From an uncultured beta proteobacterium (lineage in GTDB: Bacteria > Pseudomonadota > Gammaproteobacteria > Burkholderiales > Burkholderiaceae_C), in assembly GCA_903844215.1 (NCBI GenBank), contig CAIMSP010000036.1:1-34410 (forward strand): a stretch of DNA of 34,410 nt. Reading direction: 5' to 3'. Positions 1-8,751 of the stretch are shown one piece after another. Position 1 is the first letter of the stretch. Every line of letters begins with the position of its first letter. The notes beneath the pieces were generated by a model. The model was not told the origin of the DNA. It saw only the letters and a list, made by a program, of their open reading frames with translations, and searched no databases. A program made the translations under genes and the position numbers.

Positions 1-6
1 AATGTT

Positions 7-1899
7 TCAAGACAGCAAATCCCGGATCTGCTGCAGTGCCGCCGGGTCGTCCATGGTCGTCAAGTCGCCGGCATCGCGGCCCTCGCACACGGCCTGGATG
101 GCGCGGCGCAGCAGCTTGCCGCTGCGCGTCTTGGGCAGCACGTTGACGAAGCGCACGCGGGCCGGGCGCGCCACGGCGCCGAGCTGCCCGTCCACGACTT
201 TCATGATCTCGCCTTCGAGCTTGAGCTTGCCGGCCTCATCGCCCATCACGCTGCCGTCCTTGGGCACGACGAAGGCCATGGCCACCTGGCCCTTGAGCTG
301 ATCGGCCACGCCCACGACCGCGACTTCGGCCACGTTGGGATGGCTGGAGATGCTCTCCTCGATCTCGCGCGTGCCCAGTCGATGGCCGGCGACATTGATC
401 ACGTCATCGGTGCGGCCCAAAATGAAGAAGTAGCCGTCGGCGTCGCGTATGCCCCAGTCAAAAGTGCTGTAAACCATCTTGCCGGGGATGCTCTCCCAGT
501 AGGTCTTGACGAAGCGTTCGTCGTCGCGCCAGATGGTTTGCATGCAGCCCGGCGGCAGCGGCCCTTCAATGGCCACCACGCCCTTCTGGTTCGGCCCCGT
601 CAACTCCTCGCCGCTGTGCTCGTCGAACAGCTTGACGTCATAGCCGTACATGGCCAGTCCGGGACTGCCGAACTTGCTGCGGGCTTTTTCCACGCCGTTG
701 GCCAGCGCCAGAATCGGCCAGCCGGTTTCCGTCTGCCAGTAGTTGTCGATGATGGGCACGCCCAGGGACTGGCTGATCCATTGCGCCGTGGGCTCGTCCA
801 GCGGCTCGCCCGCCAGATACAGCGCCTTCAGGCTGGACAGGTCGTACTTCGTCAAGAAAGCCGGATCCTGCTTTTTCAGCACGCGCACGGCCGTGGGCGC
901 GGAGAACATGCGCGTGACCTTGTATTTTTCCACCAGGCTCCACCAGATGCCCGCGTCCGGCCGGGTCGGCAAGCCTTCGTACATGATGGTGGCCATGCCG
1001 GCGATCAGCGGGCCATAGACGATGTAGCTGTGGCCCACGACCCAGCCGATGTCGCTGGTGGAAAAATAGGTTTCGCCGGCCTGGCCTTCAAAGATGTGCT
1101 TCATGCTGGCGGCCAGCGCCACGCAATAGCCACCGGTATCGCGCTGCACGCCCTTCGGTTTGCCCGTCGTACCCGAGGTGTACAAGGTGTAGCTCGGGTG
1201 CGTGGACTCGACCCATTCGCAGGGAACGACCGTGTCCAAATGCTTTTCGCGCAGCGGCGCGTACAGGTGGTCGCGCCCGGCCGTCAGCGCGATCGCGTCC
1301 AGACCCCGGTCCACCATCAGCACGGCCTGGGGCTGATGCGCCGACAGGCGGATTGCCTCGTCCAGCAGCGGCTTGTAGGCCACCACCTTGCCGCCGCGCG
1401 AGCCCGCGTCGGCGCTGATGATGAGTTTGGGCTGGGCATCGTCGATGCGGCTGGCCAGGCTGCCCGAGGCAAAGCCACCGAACACCACCGAGTGCAGTGC
1501 GCCGATGCGCGTGCAGGCCAGCATGGCGAACGCGGCTTCGGCAATCATCGGCATGTAGATCAGCACGCGGTCGCCCTTGCCCACACCGAGCTCCTTCAGG
1601 CTGGCCGCCATGCGCTGCACCTCGGCGTGCAACTCGGCAAAGGAATAGACCTTTTCCTGATTCGTCTCGGTCGAAACAAAGATCAGCGCGGCCTGGTCGG
1701 CGCGCTCTTTCAGATGCCGGTCCACGGCGTTGTGGCACAGGTTGGTCGTGCCGCCCACGTACCAGCGCGCAAACGGCGGCTGGCTGTAGTCGCAGATCTG
1801 CTGTGGCTGGGTTTGCCATTCGATCAATTGCGCCTGCTCAGCCCAGAACGCATCGCGCTCCTGCAGTGAACGTTGGTGAAATTGTGCGTAGTGGGTCAT
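7..1899 (-). CDS. prpE: Propionyl-CoA synthetase (propionate-CoA ligase)
   Basis: ANL-superfamily AMP-forming ligase that activates propionate to propionyl-CoA via propionyl-AMP in the cytoplasm; it usually feeds the methylcitrate cycle. The 630-residue length fits PrpE. The adenylate-binding loop YTSGTTGKPKGV is at residues 240-251, followed by QRDTGGYCV, and the C-terminal PKTRSGK motif places the catalytic and acylatable lysine at about K595. The N-terminal block WYVGGTTNLCHNAVDRHL is closer to PrpE than to acetyl-CoA synthetase as I remember them, but acetate may also be used. The start at 1899 has a GAGGAG ribosome site about 7 bases upstream; an upstream in-frame start at 1944 lacks one. 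The stop lies 6 bases from the window edge. The upstream region is AT-rich around 1950-1968 and could hold the promoter. No prpB, prpC or prpR is visible here. Confidence 0.9.
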   Translation of the reverse strand: MTHYAQFHQRSLQERDAFWAEQAQLIEWQTQPQQICDYSQPPFARWYVGGTTNLCHNAVDRHLKERADQAALIFVSTETNQEKVYSFAELHAEVQRMAASLKELGVGKGDRVLIYMPMIAEAAFAMLACTRIGALHSVVFGGFASGSLASRIDDAQPKLIISADAGSRGGKVVAYKPLLDEAIRLSAHQPQAVLMVDRGLDAIALTAGRDHLYAPLREKHLDTVVPCEWVESTHPSYTLYTSGTTGKPKGVQRDTGGYCVALAASMKHIFEGQAGETYFSTSDIGWVVGHSYIVYGPLIAGMATIMYEGLPTRPDAGIWWSLVEKYKVTRMFSAPTAVRVLKKQDPAFLTKYDLSSLKALYLAGEPLDEPTAQWISQSLGVPIIDNYWQTETGWPILALANGVEKARSKFGSPGLAMYGYDVKLFDEHSGEELTGPNQKGVVAIEGPLPPGCMQTIWRDDERFVKTYWESIPGKMVYSTFDWGIRDADGYFFILGRTDDVINVAGHRLGTREIEESISSHPNVAEVAVVGVADQLKGQVAMAFVVPKDGSVMGDEAGKLKLEGEIMKVVDGQLGAVARPARVRFVNVLPKTRSGKLLRRAIQAVCEGRDAGDLTTMDDPAALQQIRDLLS

Positions 1900-2056
1900 G
1901 TGCGTCTCCTCGGATGGCCTGAGTAATTGACAGCTCGGTCTCACGCGAACTGAATTTATAATTATTCATGATGCGCTTGCTGGAAGCTGACGCAGGCGCG
2001 CAGCCCAGGCCGATGATTTCCCTCCAAACCCGGCCTGATCGCCCCTTTCGGGGGCC

Positions 2057-2668
2057 TCAGCGAATCAGTTCCTGCAGCGTCGTGAAGGCCGGATGCTCAG
2101 CGCTTCGCAGCCATTCAAAACCCACCATCTCCATGGTCACCAGTTCCACGCCAGCCCCCGCCAGACGGTCAAAGGCCGCGTCACGGTTGCGCTCGGTGCG
2201 CGACGAGCAGGCGTCCGTGACGACCCAGACATCGAATTCCTCCTCCAGCAACTCCAGCGCCGTTTGCAGCACGCACACATGGGCCTCGCAGCCGGCGAGG
2301 ATCACGGTGTTGCGCTCCACGGCTGCCACCGGCTTTTGCAGGTGCTTGGGCAGACTGCGCGCATTGCCCTGGGCCGGCACGGCGCGCTGCGGCGGCCTGA
2401 GCCGCTGCACCAGGCCATCGGCGCAGGCGCTGAAATGCTGCTTTTGCAGGATGCGTGAAGGCTCCAGCCAGGCCATCAAGGCAGGATCAGTGGCGCCGAG
2501 TTTGTCCGGGCTGTGCTCTGTCGCCCAGACCGGAAGCCGCAGCGCCTGGGCCATCCTGGCAAGTCGAATCGCGTTGTCAAGGGCCGCCCCGGCCTCGTGC
2601 ACCGTGGGCAGAACGCGGCTCTGGTAGTCAACCAGCAGCAGCAGTGAATCGTCGGCATCAATCAACAT
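2057..2668 (-). CDS. Isochorismatase-family cysteine hydrolase (YcaC-like)
   Basis: 203-residue cytoplasmic hydrolase of the isochorismatase/nicotinamidase superfamily. The catalytic triad can be placed: D14 in LLLVDYQ, K76 in ILQKQHFSA and C132 in GCEAHVCVLQTA. The cis-peptide region is the GCEAHVC segment, and the following VVTDACSSR strand is typical of YcaC-type members. Substrate cannot be deduced; the family cleaves amides, isochorismate or carbamoyl compounds. The start at 2668 begins MLIDADDSLLLLVDYQ, which puts the first catalytic Asp at the usual place; a longer in-frame extension to 3010 runs over the divergent peptidase gene and is not coding-like. It is divergent from the NlpC/P60 gene (154 bases apart), so their promoters share that gap. 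No operon partner is seen. Confidence 0.82.
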   Translation of the reverse strand: MLIDADDSLLLLVDYQSRVLPTVHEAGAALDNAIRLARMAQALRLPVWATEHSPDKLGATDPALMAWLEPSRILQKQHFSACADGLVQRLRPPQRAVPAQGNARSLPKHLQKPVAAVERNTVILAGCEAHVCVLQTALELLEEEFDVWVVTDACSSRTERNRDAAFDRLAGAGVELVTMEMVGFEWLRSAEHPAFTTLQELIR

Positions 2669-2822
2669 GGTAAGTTCGCTAGAGAATCCTGAATGCGCCA
2701 AGCTTAATGCCAAACACGGCAGCAAGCGCGCGGCGCACGGGCGCCGCCTGATCCAGCTTGAACGCCGACGCGATCCGGGCCGAAACCGGGCGCCCCGCGC
2801 TTTAGACCATAATCTGCCCCTC

Positions 2823-3392
2823 ATGATTCGTCGCCTAGCCATCCTCCTCTTCGTTTGCGCCAGCGCCCAGGCAGCACCGCCACCCGGCTCCACCGACGAC
2901 CTGGGGCAGTTGCTGGCTGAGCGCGGCTTGCTGACGCAACTCGGTGGCAGCCTGGAGCAGGTGAGCCACACGGTCAGCGACAAGACCGCAGAGCTGGTCG
3001 TGAATGCCATGGGTTTTCTCGGTGTGCCCTACCGCCGTGGCGGCAACACGGCGCAGACCGGCTTCGATTGCAGCGGCTTTGTGCGCGCGATGTACGAGCA
3101 AACCGTGGGACTGATTCTTCCGCGCCGTTCCGAGCAGCAGGCCGCAGCCACGCAGTCCATCGAACGCACCGAGCTTGAGCCCGGCGACCTGGTGTTCTTC
3201 AACACCATGAGGCGTTCCTTCAGCCACGTCGGCATCTATGTCGGTGAGGGGAAATTTATCCATTCACCCAAGCCTGGCGCAAGAGTGCGCGTCGAAGACA
3301 TGCGCGTGAGTTATTGGAGCCGTCGCTTCAATGGCGCTCGGCGCGTCGCCGCGCCCGGCGCGGACGCCGTGTCGGTGTCAGCCCCAAACTAG
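2823..3392 (+). CDS. Secreted NlpC/P60-family peptidoglycan endopeptidase
   Basis: 189-residue precursor with a short signal peptide (MIRRLAILLFVCASAQA, cut expected near residue 18) and one NlpC/P60 domain at about residues 55-178. The catalytic Cys83 lies in FDCSGFVR, His135 in SHVGIYVG and the third polar residue is His147 in FIHSP. Such enzymes cut D-Glu/mDAP-type peptide bonds in peptidoglycan in the periplasm. The start at 2823 gives a clean signal peptide; the in-frame extension to 2667 has no signal sequence. TAGACCATAAT, about 15-20 bases upstream, may contain a -10 element. It is convergent with the ccoH-like gene, with 16 bases between stops. Role in division or turnover is inferred from the family only. 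Confidence 0.87.
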   Translation: MIRRLAILLFVCASAQAAPPPGSTDDLGQLLAERGLLTQLGGSLEQVSHTVSDKTAELVVNAMGFLGVPYRRGGNTAQTGFDCSGFVRAMYEQTVGLILPRRSEQQAAATQSIERTELEPGDLVFFNTMRRSFSHVGIYVGEGKFIHSPKPGARVRVEDMRVSYWSRRFNGARRVAAPGADAVSVSAPN

Positions 3393-3408
3393 CCCAGCAA
3401 GCCGGCCT

Positions 3409-3675
3409 TCAGGGCGATGGCGCCTTGGCGGGGATGGCGCCGGTTGCCGCGTGGTTGCGTGCACTTTGCGCCGGAGCCACGCTGGAGGGGTGCTCCGACA
3501 GCGTCTGGTTGATCTGTGAACCCTTGCGGTAATAGTCGGCGTCCACCACCGGGTCAGGTCGTGTGATGGCGAGATACAGCGTGACGAATGAAGCCACCAC
3601 CACCACGGCCGGTCCGGCCACGACCATCCAGGCGTAAGGGAACTTCCACCAGGGTCCTGAAGATTGTTTTGACAT
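3409..3675 (-). CDS. ccoH: Short CcoH/FixH-like membrane protein of the cbb3 cluster
   Basis: 88 residues with one membrane segment (about residues 14-36, YAWMVVAGPAVVVVASFVTL) followed by DADYYRKGSQIN, which matches the FixH/CcoH hallmark of a helix then D-YY-KG. CcoH is needed for assembly or stability of cbb3 oxidase. The protein is much shorter than typical FixH (about 150-170 residues): the periplasmic domain is replaced by a Pro/Ala-rich tail of about 35 residues. It is the last gene of the cco operon, 10 bases after the ccoG stop, with GAGGAA as ribosome site. The functional call rests on the motif and position; the shortened form may be a lineage-specific variant. Confidence 0.75.
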   Translation of the reverse strand: MSKQSSGPWWKFPYAWMVVAGPAVVVVASFVTLYLAITRPDPVVDADYYRKGSQINQTLSEHPSSVAPAQSARNHAATGAIPAKAPSP

Positions 3676-3685
3676 AGGGATTCCT

Positions 3686-5161
3686 CTATCTGATGGAACG
3701 GGGCAGCAGAAACACCGATTTTTCGCTCACGTGCCCGACCCCGCTGACGGCTTCAATTTCGAATTGAATCGGATACGAGCCTGATTTTCCAACATCTGCC
3801 GGAACCTGCACCCGCACGGCGACCCAACGTGATTGCGTGGCCCCCACGGGAACCAATTCAGTCGATGTGAGCCGAATACCCGGCAGACCGTGAACCTGCA
3901 ATTTGAACTGCTGGCTCGACTCGGTCGCGTTCATGAGTTGCAAGCGATAAACGTTTTCCAGCCAGCCGCCGTCAACTTCGCGCACCACGGCCGAGCGGTC
4001 GCGCAGCACATCGACCTTGAACGGCACGCGCAGCGTCAAACTGATCACCAGCGTTGCAGCGATGGCCAAAAGTGCGGCGGCGTAGATCAGTACCCGCGGA
4101 CGCAGCACGCGACGCACACTTTGCGCCTGGCTCCAGCCATTGAGAACGGCATTCTGCGTGGAGAAACGCACTGTCCCGCGGGCATAGCCCATCTTGCCCA
4201 TGACGGAAGCGCACACATCAACGCAGGCGCCGCAGCCGATGCACTCGTATTGGAGTCCATCGCGAATGTCGATCCCCGTGGGGCACACCTGAACGCACAG
4301 GCTGCAATCGACACAAACGCCCAGACCGAGTTGCCCGGGGTTGGCTTTGCGCGAGCGCGCGCCGCGGGGCTCACCGCGCTGTTCGTCGTAGGTCACGATC
4401 AAGGTGTCATGGTCAAACATCGCACTCTGAAAACGCGCATAGGGGCACATGTGTTTGCACACCTGCTCCCGCAGGAAGCCGGCGTTGCCATAGGTCGCGA
4501 AGGAGTAGAAGAAGACCCAGAAAAGCTCCCACGACGACAACTGCAGGGCGCCAAACTCGGCACCCAACTCCAGGATCGGAGTGAAGTAACCGACAAAGGT
4601 GAATCCGGTCCAAAGCGCCAGCAGCAACCAGGCCAGATGCTTGCCACTTTTTCTTGCCAGCTTGTTGCCCGACATGGGCGCTGCGTCGCGGCGCAAGCGG
4701 GCTGATCTATCGCCCTCGATGCGGCGTTCGATCCAGAGAAAGATTTCGGTATAGACCGTTTGCGGACAGGCAAACCCGCACCACAGGCGCCCGGCCACGG
4801 CGGTGAACAAAAAGAGCGACAAGGCGGCTATGACCAGGAGTCCGGCCAGGTAGATGAAATCCTGCGGATACAGCACCAGGCCAAAAATATAGAAGCGACG
4901 CGCATCGACATCGAACAGCACGGCCTGGCGTTGGCCCCACTGCAACCAGGGAAGACCATAAAAAATCCATTGCGTGAGAAACACCACACCCCAGCGCCAC
5001 TTGGAAAAGAATCCGGTCACGCTGCGCGGGTAGATCTTCTGCCGTGCATCGATCAAGGGCGAGGTCACCGCCTCAGCAACGCCGCGCGGCGCGGGCGCAA
5101 CCACCACCTGTGGCACAGCTTCGACAGTGATTGATGCAACTGTGCCTGAGGGGGTTTCCAA
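3686..5161 (-). CDS. ccoG: Cytochrome c oxidase accessory protein CcoG (RdxA/FixG), TTG start
   Basis: 491-residue polytopic iron-sulfur protein; CcoG acts in the copper supply of cbb3 oxidase, probably as a cupric reductase. Visible features: helices at about 57-75 and 105-123; WCGFACPQTVYTEIF at 127-141; a CKHMCP pair at 235-240; two 4Fe-4S sets at C283/C286/C289/C293 and C307/C310/C313/C317; a late helix at about 345-362; and a C-terminal Ig-like domain. No ATG exists between the upstream in-frame stop (5180-5182) and residue 163. The best start is TTG at 5161, with GGAA about 8 bases upstream. It follows ccoP after a 92-base gap containing a two-tier hairpin and precedes ccoH by 10 bases. 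Confidence 0.92.
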   Translation of the reverse strand: METPSGTVASITVEAVPQVVVAPAPRGVAEAVTSPLIDARQKIYPRSVTGFFSKWRWGVVFLTQWIFYGLPWLQWGQRQAVLFDVDARRFYIFGLVLYPQDFIYLAGLLVIAALSLFLFTAVAGRLWCGFACPQTVYTEIFLWIERRIEGDRSARLRRDAAPMSGNKLARKSGKHLAWLLLALWTGFTFVGYFTPILELGAEFGALQLSSWELFWVFFYSFATYGNAGFLREQVCKHMCPYARFQSAMFDHDTLIVTYDEQRGEPRGARSRKANPGQLGLGVCVDCSLCVQVCPTGIDIRDGLQYECIGCGACVDVCASVMGKMGYARGTVRFSTQNAVLNGWSQAQSVRRVLRPRVLIYAAALLAIAATLVISLTLRVPFKVDVLRDRSAVVREVDGGWLENVYRLQLMNATESSQQFKLQVHGLPGIRLTSTELVPVGATQSRWVAVRVQVPADVGKSGSYPIQFEIEAVSGVGHVSEKSVFLLPRSIR

Positions 5162-5188
5162 AATGGTGTTCCGATGGCTTCACGGCCC

Positions 5189-5230
5189 ACTTTCATGCCT
5201 CGGCGGTGCAGCGCGCCGAGTCACGAAAGT
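5189..5230 (-). repeat. Two-tier inverted repeat between ccoP and ccoG
   Basis: Outer arms ACTTTC (5189-5194) and GAAAGT (5225-5230) enclose inner arms CTCGGCG (5199-5205) and CGCCGAG (5214-5220), with 4-base internal loops on both sides and an 8-base apical loop. There is no T-run after it in the direction of transcription, so a processing or stability element between cistrons fits better than an intrinsic terminator. Confidence 0.55.
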
Positions 5231-5253
5231 CGCCTACTTCGCGTTAACGGCGG

Positions 5254-6162
5254 CTACTTGGCCGGATTGGAGAAACCCCAAACGTAGGCCGTGAGAACGT
5301 GAATCTGACCCTCGGTCAAACGATCGCCTTGCGCCGGCATCTGGTTGGTCTTGCCGAAGTTCACCATGGCCATCACATGCGCCTCGCCCTGCCCGTGCAG
5401 CCAGGTCTTGGGGTTGGTCAAATTGCCCGATCCAATCGCTTGTATGCCCTTGCCATCAGGTCCATGGCAGGCCGCGCAGATCGCAAACTTTTCCTGGCCC
5501 TTCGTGGCGCGCGCTGCGTCGTGCGGTGAACCGGACAAGCTCAGAACATAGTTGGCGACATTCTTCACATCGTCGGCTGTGCCCACGGCGGCAGCCAGCG
5601 GCGGCATGACACCAATGCGACCCAGGATGACGGTTTCCTTGATCTTCTCCGGCGTTCCGCCGTGTATCCAGAAGGCATCGGTCAAATTCGGTATGCCCTT
5701 GTTACCGCGCGCATCCGAACCGTGACACTGAGCGCAGTTGTTCATGAACAAACGCTCACCGATGGCCATGGCCTTGGCATCGCGCGCCACTTCTTCCGGC
5801 TTCATGCTCATGAACTTGGCGTACAAGGGCGCGACTTCGGCATTGCCCTTGTCCACTTCCGCCTGATGCTGTCCAACCGAGGTCCAACCCAGTTGGCCCG
5901 GACTGCTGCCCAGTCCAGGGTAGAGCACCAGGTAAACCAAGGAGAAGACGATCGTGATGACGAACATCCAGACCCACCAACGCGGCAACGGGTTGTTCAT
6001 TTCGCGCAGGTCGCCATCCCAGACGTGGCCTGTAGTGGTGGTGCTGTTGGCCACGGTCTTGACCTTGCCGGTCATCCACAACAACAGCGCGCAGGCCAAA
6101 ATACTGAGCAGGGTGATGACGGATACGTACATCGCCCAAAAGCCACTTGTGAAGTCACTCAT
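5254..6162 (-). CDS. ccoP: cbb3-type cytochrome c oxidase subunit III (diheme CcoP)
   Basis: 302-residue membrane-anchored diheme cytochrome that passes electrons from soluble cytochromes to CcoO/CcoN. Two N-terminal hydrophobic helices are visible (about residues 9-31 and 62-82), separated by GHVWDGDLREMNNPLPRWW, the typical CcoP linker. Heme sites are CAQCH at 143-147 and CAACH at 229-233, each followed by a Met suited to axial ligation (GVMPPLA and NQMPAQ). The length is normal for CcoP. The start has GGAA about 8 bases upstream. It lies 24 bases downstream of ccoQ in the same operon. The C-terminal heme domains face the periplasm. Confidence 0.96.
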   Translation of the reverse strand: MSDFTSGFWAMYVSVITLLSILACALLLWMTGKVKTVANSTTTTGHVWDGDLREMNNPLPRWWVWMFVITIVFSLVYLVLYPGLGSSPGQLGWTSVGQHQAEVDKGNAEVAPLYAKFMSMKPEEVARDAKAMAIGERLFMNNCAQCHGSDARGNKGIPNLTDAFWIHGGTPEKIKETVILGRIGVMPPLAAAVGTADDVKNVANYVLSLSGSPHDAARATKGQEKFAICAACHGPDGKGIQAIGSGNLTNPKTWLHGQGEAHVMAMVNFGKTNQMPAQGDRLTEGQIHVLTAYVWGFSNPAK

Positions 6163-6186
6163 TTTTCTATTCCTTTTTTCGGGTCT

Positions 6187-6327
6187 TCAATCCTGCTCGA
6201 ACGGCAGGTTCGCCGCCTTGGCAAAATCTTCCGGGTCACGCCGAGGGGACCAAGTCCACACCATGATCCCGATAAAAACGACAAAGCTCACCACGGTCAC
6301 AGCCGTGCGCAGGGTATTGATGTCCAT
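6187..6327 (-). CDS. ccoQ: cbb3 oxidase subunit CcoQ (short membrane peptide)
   Basis: A 46-residue ORF beginning MDINTLRTAV, with a single membrane helix (about residues 8-26) followed by a charged tail containing SPRRDPEDFAKAANLPF. This helix-then-acidic-tail pattern and the position between ccoO and ccoP define CcoQ, which stabilises the complex. It starts 19 bases after the ccoO stop and ends 24 bases before the ccoP start. It is short, but position, frame and hydrophobicity all agree. Confidence 0.92.
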   Translation of the reverse strand: MDINTLRTAVTVVSFVVFIGIMVWTWSPRRDPEDFAKAANLPFEQD

Positions 6328-6346
6328 GGCCAGAATTCCTTTGCAG

Positions 6347-6973
<627 letters not shown>

Positions 6974-6986
6974 GATGTGTTCCTTC

Positions 6987-8423
6987 TCAAGCGTGAGCTG
7001 CAACCGCAGGAATGGTGATATCCGCGCCACGGCCCGCAGTCGCGGTCTTCAGCGTGTTCCACAGCATGATCACCATCCCGCTCAAATACAGCAGGCCGCC
7101 GAGCAGGCGCAGAACGTAAAACGGGAACGTGGCCTTGACGGACTCCACGAAGGTATAGGTCAGGGTGCCGTCGGTGTTGATGGCGCGCCACATCAAGCCC
7201 TGCATCACGCCCGAGATCCACATCGAGGCGATATAAATCACGATGCCGACGGTCGCCAGCCAGAAATGCAACTCGATGGCCTTGACGCTGTGCATCTGCT
7301 TCAGACCGAACAACCTGGGAATCAGGTAATACAGGCTGCCCATCGAGACCAGGCCGACCCAGCCCAGAGCGCCTGAGTGCACGTGGCCAACGGTCCAATC
7401 GGTGTAGTGGCTCAGCGCGTTCACGGTCTTGATGGCCATCATCGGTCCTTCAAACGTGCTCATGCCGTAGAAGGAGAGTGAAACAATCAGAAAGCGCAGG
7501 ATTGGGTCATCGCGCAGCTTGTGCCATGCGCCCGACAGCGTCATCACGCCATTGATCATGCCACCCCAGCTCGGCGCCAGAAGAACCAGCGAGAACACCA
7601 TGCCCAAGGACTGCGTCCAGTCGGGCAAGGCGGTGTAATGCAGATGGTGCGGGCCGGCCCACATGTAGGTGAAGATCAGCGCCCAAAAGTGAACAATGGA
7701 CAGGCGATAGGAAAACACCGGCCGCTCTGCCTGTTTCGGAATGAAGTAGTACACCATCCCAAGGAATCCGGCGGTGAGGAAGAAGCCCACTGCGTTATGA
7801 CCGTACCACCACTGGATCATCGCGTCCTGCACACCCGCGTAAGCCGAGTAGGACTTGGTAAAGCTCACGGGGATCGCCGCGCTGTTGACCAGATGCAGCA
7901 ACGCCACGGCGATGATGAATGCACCGAAGAACCAGTTTGCGACATAGATGTGGCGCACCTTGCGCGTTCCAACGGTGCCAAAAAACACCACCGCATACGA
8001 CACCCACACCAGGGTGATCAGGATGTCGATGGGCCATTCGAGTTCAGCGTATTCCTTGCCCTGGGTAAAACCCAACGGAAGCGAAAGCGCCGCAGCCAGA
8101 ATCACCAGTTGCCAGCCCCAGAAAGTGAACGCTGCCAACTTGTCCGAAAAGATCCGAACCTGACACGTCCTTTGAACCACGTAGTAGCTCGTTGCAAACA
8201 AAGCGCAGCCACCGAAGGCGAAGATGACGGCATTGGTATGCAGCGGGCGCAAACGGCCGTAGCTGATCCATGGAATGCCAAAACCAAGCTCCGGCCAAGT
8301 CAGTTCGGCTGCGATGATGACGCCCACCAGCATCCCGACCACGCCCCAGACAACGGCCATGATGGCGAATTGCCGCACCACCTTGTCGTTGTAAACAGTT
8401 GCCTGCATATTTGAAAAACTCAT
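6987..8423 (-). CDS. ccoN: cbb3-type cytochrome c oxidase catalytic subunit I (CcoN)
   Basis: 478-residue heme-copper oxidase subunit with about 12 membrane helices. It reduces O2 at a heme b3/CuB site with high affinity. Metal-binding histidines are visible: H62 in [10 protein letters not shown] (low-spin heme), H209 in [10 protein letters not shown] and H259/H260 in WAGPHHLHY (CuB), and H347/H349 in [12 protein letters not shown] (heme b3 and b). The [10 protein letters not shown] block is diagnostic of cbb3-type CcoN. The start at ATG 8423 has AGAGG about 6 bases upstream; a GTG two codons earlier is possible. The upstream gap to ccoS is 144 bases and contains a perfect inverted repeat and a lone TTGAT half-site (8491-8495, minus), not a full FNR box. 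Confidence 0.97.
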   Translation of the reverse strand: MSFSNMQATVYNDKVVRQFAIMAVVWGVVGMLVGVIIAAELTWPELGFGIPWISYGRLRPLHTNAVIFAFGGCALFATSYYVVQRTCQVRIFSDKLAAFTFWGWQLVILAAALSLPLGFTQGKEYAELEWPIDILITLVWVSYAVVFFGTVGTRKVRHIYVANWFFGAFIIAVALLHLVNSAAIPVSFTKSYSAYAGVQDAMIQWWYGHNAVGFFLTAGFLGMVYYFIPKQAERPVFSYRLSIVHFWALIFTYMWAGPHHLHYTALPDWTQSLGMVFSLVLLAPSWGGMINGVMTLSGAWHKLRDDPILRFLIVSLSFYGMSTFEGPMMAIKTVNALSHYTDWTVGHVHSGALGWVGLVSMGSLYYLIPRLFGLKQMHSVKAIELHFWLATVGIVIYIASMWISGVMQGLMWRAINTDGTLTYTFVESVKATFPFYVLRLLGGLLYLSGMVIMLWNTLKTATAGRGADITIPAVAAHA

Positions 8424-8558
8424 GTTCACCTCTTTTTTGAATTACGCATACCTGCGCAAGTTTAGACGACAAACTTGCCATCATCCTTACATCAAGCAGG
8501 GTTTTATAGAAATATGCCGAATCACTTCCTGGTCCCCGCTGAATTGCACTCACCCGAC

Positions 8559-8580
8559 CAAGGATTCCTATGAATCCTTG
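8559..8580 (-). repeat. Perfect 9-bp inverted repeat over the ccoS stop codon
   Basis: CAAGGATTC (8559-8567) and GAATCCTTG (8572-8580) are perfect reverse complements around a 4-base loop. On the minus strand the hairpin includes the last codons and stop of ccoS, in the gap before ccoN. No T-run follows on that strand, so it could be an RNA-stability element separating ccoIS from ccoNOQPGH, or a partial terminator. Confidence 0.6.
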
Positions 8581-8708
8581 AGGATGCGCTGACCTTGCTC
8601 CTCGATGTCGTCGAATTGCCCCCGATGGATCGCCCACCAGAGCCCGCCCAGGATGAAGAACACCAGGATGACGGAAAGCGGAATCAATAAATAAAGAATA
8701 TCCAACAC
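8568..8708 (-). CDS. ccoS: cbb3 oxidase maturation protein CcoS
   Basis: 46-residue protein read from GTG at 8708 (or 45 residues from the next codon, TTG at 8705). It has one N-terminal helix (LYLLIPLSVILVFFILGGL) then WWAIHRGQFDDIEEQGQRIL, the CcoS signature. CcoS is required for incorporating heme and CuB cofactors into CcoN. GGAG lies 3 bases before the GTG and 6 before the TTG, so TTG is slightly favoured. It follows ccoI by 43 bases on the same strand. No ATG is available, so the non-ATG start is firm, while which of the two codons is used is open. Confidence 0.88.
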   Translation of the reverse strand: MLDILYLLIPLSVILVFFILGGLWWAIHRGQFDDIEEQGQRILKDS

Positions 8709-8751
8709 TCACTCCAAACCCCCAGCAGCAGCAAGCTGAAGGAGGCCACTT

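Noticed and set aside
340..1869. 509-residue plus-strand ORF opposite prpE
   Set aside because: Antisense shadow of a well-conserved ligase; no recognisable domain, rich in Ala/Arg/His/Gln as expected from GC-rich reverse frames.
8482..8495. Possible FNR box upstream of ccoN
   Set aside because: Only the TTGAT half is present on the minus strand; the partner half reads GGATG, with no match to ATCAA.
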